Below, one piece after another: positions 51,155 to 53,794 of a stretch of 53,794 bases of DNA (position 1 is its first letter; the number at the start of each line of letters is the position of its first letter). Under the pieces are notes generated by a model, which was given only the letters and a program-made list of their open reading frames with translations, was not told where the DNA came from and made no database searches. Where the stretch lies: the NCBI GenBank assembly GCA_965602635.1, contig CBFCZU010000003.1, positions 1 through 53,794 of the forward strand. The letters are read 5' to 3'. The stretch comes from CBFCZU01 sp965602635. Lineage in GTDB: Bacteria > Planctomycetota > Phycisphaerae > SM23-33. A program made the translations under genes and the position numbers.

Positions 51155-52245
51155 GACAGCAGGCCCTCTATCGCATCGGCCACTCGCCCAGCGGCGCGGC
51201 CGCCGCCGAAGATCTCGTCCCTCACCTGCGATGGAACCTCAGGATAACGCCCGTCAAGCGACTCGTAGGCGTCCAATATCTTCTGCCGGCGCCACCCGGC
51301 CAGAACAGACCATCCTCCTTCGAGGAGCTCGCGCCATTCCGTGACCTCTCGCAGGACCACGCTCGGCACCCCCCAAAAGAAGGCCTCGCGCTGGACGCCC
51401 CCAGAGTCAGTGAAAATACACTTGGCTGCAGCCTCCAGGGCCAACATCTCCAGGTAGCCGACGGGACCAACCAGGCGCAGCGCTCCAAGGTTGCCACTCC
51501 GTGCCGGCGATCCATCGATGCGCTGCCGTGTCCGCGGATGCACTGGGAAGATCACCGGCAAATCCAACGCGGCCAGGGCTCCAAGAATGGCTTGCAGGCG
51601 CCCAGGGTCGTCGACGTTTTCCGCGCGGTGCACGGTGGCCAAGAAATACCCGCCTGGTTCCACGCTAAGCTGAGCGAGGATTTCCCTCCGGGCGCGCCCC
51701 TTGAAGCTCAGAAAGCAATCGTACATCAGGTCTCCGGTCCGGACGGTGAACTCGCTGAGACCTTCCCGAGCTAGGTTGGCCACGGCCGTGGCCGTCGGCG
51801 CGCAAAGCAGACTGCTTATGTGATCGGTGACCACACGATTGATCTCTTCGGGCATCGTCCGGTCGGAACTGCGAAGGCCCGCCTCTACGTGAACCAGTGG
51901 AATGTGCATCTTGGAGGCCACCAAGGCGCCGGCCAAGGTCGAATTGGTGTCGCCGTCCACGACCACAGCGTCGCACGGGTTGTCCACAAGGAACTGCTCG
52001 AGGGCGCCCATCATTCGGCCGGTTTGCTCGCCGTGGCCGGCGGAACCGATCCCCAGATTAACGTCGGGCTCTTCCAGGCACAGGTCTTCGAAGAACAGCC
52101 TGCTCATCGCCTCATCATAATGCTGGCCGGTGTGCACAAGTGTTTCCCTGTGCCCACGGCGCGCCAGTTCTCGCCGCAGCGGTGCAACCTGCATGAACTG
52201 AGGACGCGTCCCCACGACCCGCACCAGAGTCAGTGGTCTCGTCAT
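51151..52245 (-). CDS. wecB: UDP-N-acetylglucosamine 2-epimerase (non-hydrolysing), copy 2
   Basis: A 364-residue enzyme with the full motif series: VVGTRPQFMQVAPL, HTGQHYDEAMS, VDGDTNSTLAGA, HVEAGLRSSDRTMPEE, TVHRAENVDD, FPVHPRTRQR and TDSGGVQREA. It makes UDP-ManNAc. It is the same family as copy 1 but with many differences. ATG 52245 starts at the fold; the in-frame codon at 52293 is unlike the family. It leads a three-gene minus-strand group (wecB, GT, GT4) with overlapping or nearly touching genes. Confidence 0.92.
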   Translation of the reverse strand: MTRPLTLVRVVGTRPQFMQVAPLRRELARRGHRETLVHTGQHYDEAMSRLFFEDLCLEEPDVNLGIGSAGHGEQTGRMMGALEQFLVDNPCDAVVVDGDTNSTLAGALVASKMHIPLVHVEAGLRSSDRTMPEEINRVVTDHISSLLCAPTATAVANLAREGLSEFTVRTGDLMYDCFLSFKGRARREILAQLSVEPGGYFLATVHRAENVDDPGRLQAILGALAALDLPVIFPVHPRTRQRIDGSPARSGNLGALRLVGPVGYLEMLALEAAAKCIFTDSGGVQREAFFWGVPSVVLREVTEWRELLEGGWSVLAGWRRQKILDAYESLDGRYPEVPSQVRDEIFGGGRAAGRVADAIEGLLS

Positions 52246-52279
52246 GTTGCCCAGCCTGTATCCGTTGGAGCAGACTCCC

Positions 52280-52447
52280 TCATACGACAACACTCACCAG
52301 CCGGTCGCTAATCGCCTCCCGCCGATCAGCCAGCTCAAGACCCGGATGCGTCAGTTGGTCTGGCGGGAGACGATCCAAGATATCGTGAAACGCACCCACG
52401 ATAGGTCCATCATTCGTCGCCTTGAAGAACTCCTGGGGGCCTGAAAT
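52280..52447 (-). pseudogene. Possible 3' remnant of an unidentified gene
   Basis: The minus strand holds an open stretch with gene-like codon use ending at TGA 52280-52282: PQEFFKATNDGPIVGAFHDI, then LDRLPPDQLTHPGL and ELADRREAISDRLVSVVV. It has no start of its own; an in-frame TGA bounds it upstream. It sits where a wzt would be expected after the intact wzm, but it does not resemble Wzt. I do not recognise the family. Otherwise 52246-52490 shows nothing. Confidence 0.3.
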
Positions 52448-52490
52448 CGGTCAGTATGAGTTTCCTAGCGCCTGTGGGCGAATAGCCGTA

Positions 52491-53291
52491 TCAGACATTA
52501 TCGACAAACACCTTTTTCATTCGGCCGAAAAACCAGTACCCCACAAAGAAAGTTACCACCGCCAGCGCCAGCAGCACCCAGAGAACTTCGTTCGACGGCC
52601 AGCGCCCCATCATCAGAACGTCCTGGTAGGAAATGATCATGTAGTAGAGCGGGTTGATGCCCAGCAGCGGCCGGAGGTTCGCGGGGATCATTTCAGCCGT
52701 GTAAGCAATCGGGCTGCCCATCATGAGGATCAGGATCACGACGCCGATAATCGCCTGAAGATCACGCATGATGACGTTCAGGCTCGAAAGGATCCATATC
52801 ACTCCCATTGTGAACATCAGTTGCAGCACCCAGACGGCGGGCAGCATCAGCGCCCACCACGTGAGCCTGCCCATCGCCCCTACCGCAATCAGAAGCAGGC
52901 CGATCCCGGCAATCTGCGTACACTGGCTGGTCAACACGGCCTTGACCGGTATCAACTCTATCGGAAACAGCGTGTTCTTAATCAGATTGGAGTTGCTGGT
53001 AACGGCGACTACACCGAGGCTCAGCGCCTCGGCGAACCCAATGAACGGGATAAGGCCACAGAAGATGAGCACCACGTACTCGTTGGAGTCAAACAATCCA
53101 GGGAACCGTACCTTGAAAATAAAGATGTAGACCAGTGCGTACGTTCCCAGGAACACCAGCGGATAAGCAACCAGCCAGGCCAGCCCCAAGATCGATCCTG
53201 CATAGCGCGCGCGGACATCATTCCGGGTCGTCTGCCACAGAAGACCTCGATGTCTCCAGAGCAGCGAAACAGGCCTAGCCAGAAAACCCAT
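52491..53291 (-). CDS. wzm: ABC-2 polysaccharide exporter permease, intact
   Basis: A 266-residue membrane protein with six predicted helices (for example AYPLVFLGTYALVYIFIF, VVLIFCGLIPFIGFAEAL, LMFTMGVIWILSSL, IIGVVILILMMGSPIAYT and VLLALAVVTFFVGYWFFG). Conserved landmarks RNDVRARYAGSILGLAW, NLIKNTLFPIELIPVKAVL and NVIMRDLQ identify it as a Wzm/KpsM/TagG-type permease, which moves a finished polysaccharide across the inner membrane. It is the full-length relative of the doubly deleted gene at 34305-34688 and contains both copies of the 12-base repeat that bracket the second deletion. No ATPase gene follows it within the window, so it may work with Wzt at 34681. Its start overlaps the decayed GT4 upstream by 17 bases. 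Confidence 0.92.
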   Translation of the reverse strand: MGFLARPVSLLWRHRGLLWQTTRNDVRARYAGSILGLAWLVAYPLVFLGTYALVYIFIFKVRFPGLFDSNEYVVLIFCGLIPFIGFAEALSLGVVAVTSNSNLIKNTLFPIELIPVKAVLTSQCTQIAGIGLLLIAVGAMGRLTWWALMLPAVWVLQLMFTMGVIWILSSLNVIMRDLQAIIGVVILILMMGSPIAYTAEMIPANLRPLLGINPLYYMIISYQDVLMMGRWPSNEVLWVLLALAVVTFFVGYWFFGRMKKVFVDNV

Positions 53292-53794
53292 ACCGTAGCC
53301 CTAACGCCCCAACCGTGAGTTCCTTAGAGTCTCTACCCTGCGCAATTATGCAGCTCTCCCGACGGGCTGCAAGCTTTTTTGCCGGCCCATGCCGGGCACC
53401 TGAGCCCCCAAACTCAGCCATTGGGGCTCCGCTGACGCTCACAATCGCAAGAATAGGCGCGCCTCTTGCGCACGGCAAAGTCAGTGAACACAAAGCCTTA
53501 GCGAGGGTCCGGCCCTTGTTCCTGCCGACGAGCTTCACCTGTTTCGGGGCGTCCTCGTGAACGTCGTAGATGACCTTCGAGCCGGCAAGCTTGAGGACGA
53601 CGCCCACCGGCATGAGCGCCGTCTCGTGAATGTGATAGACGTCCGCCCGCAGGGAGGCGGCTTTGCGGCAGGCTCCGGCCGCGCTGCTCAACACGCTCCA
53701 GGCGTTTGGCCTGGCCCTGGCGACCGGATGGAAACGCACGCCGTCCACGCAGGGCGACGGTGGATCCGGCGCCAACAGATGCACGTCATGGCCG
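53275..53794 (-). pseudogene. GT4 glycosyltransferase head, decayed, cut by the window edge
   Basis: The frame is open to the window end, reading GHDVHLLAPDPPSPCVDGVR, FHPVARARPNAW, ADVYHIHETALMPVG and SKVIYDVHEDAPKQ. These are the first motifs of a GT4 enzyme. After about KGRTLAKALCS (near 53490) the sequence no longer looks like a glycosyltransferase and stops after another 70 codons at 53275, so the C-terminal nucleotide-sugar domain is missing. The true start lies beyond 53794. I judge it a truncated gene fused to unrelated sequence, but a short variant enzyme is not excluded. Confidence 0.55.

Noticed and set aside
52422..53318. A 298-codon plus-strand frame over the wzm gene
   Set aside because: Shadow of the six-helix permease; its composition (H, Q, R, N) follows from the antisense of hydrophobic codons.

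Overview
High-GC bacterial DNA, most likely from a planctomycete of the Phycisphaerae type. This is an inference from a PEP-CTERM protein with a dockerin-like Asp-rich tail, a PQQ-type propeller protein with the HWRGPDRNG signature, several large multidomain sugar enzymes and many transposase relics. No RNA gene or CRISPR array was seen, and no complete insertion sequence. From about 10 kb to the right edge the window is one long cell-surface polysaccharide locus.

Layout. 1-600: a 189-bp-period direct repeat rich in small palindromes, then an extended -10 promoter. 0.6-6.9 kb: a secreted PEP-CTERM beta-helix protein, a TolC-like lipoprotein, phosphomannomutase, an HExxH protein and a small orphan. 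7-23.7 kb (all minus strand): a transglutaminase-like protein, a PQQ-propeller protein, a GT-C glycosyltransferase, a flippase-like membrane protein, an N-acetyl sugar amidotransferase, a GT2, a DUF354-methyltransferase fusion, UDP-GlcNAc 2-epimerase, two asparagine synthetase-like amidotransferases (one lacking its catalytic Cys) and a membrane-anchored transglutaminase. 23.7-28.1 kb: a radical SAM protein and a GT2 between transposase relics and a broken methyltransferase. 28.3-34 kb (plus): an SMR-like protein, two tandem GT-C enzymes and a methyltransferase. 34.1-45.2 kb (plus): an ABC polysaccharide export module with a Wzm that has two internal in-frame deletions, an intact Wzt, a glucuronyl C5-epimerase/radical SAM fusion, a formyltransferase-like protein, a polysaccharide deacetylase-like protein and a methyltransferase-GT4 fusion, separated by gene fragments joined at short homologies. 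45.8-48.4 kb: a radical SAM-GT4 fusion. 48.8-53.8 kb (minus): two glycosyltransferases, a second UDP-GlcNAc 2-epimerase, an intact Wzm and the start of a decayed GT4 gene cut by the window edge.

How the genes could work together (inference): phosphomannomutase and the 2-epimerases supply sugar precursors; GT2, GT4 and GT-C enzymes build a chain; amidotransferase, deacetylase, formyltransferase, methyltransferase, C5-epimerase and radical SAM domains decorate it; Wzm/Wzt exports it, with the Wzt C-terminal domain reading the finished chain. The most unusual aspects are the set of two-enzyme fusion proteins and a mosaic of gene fragments recombined at about 12-nt identities, including an export permease that lost 55 and 84 codons without losing frame.
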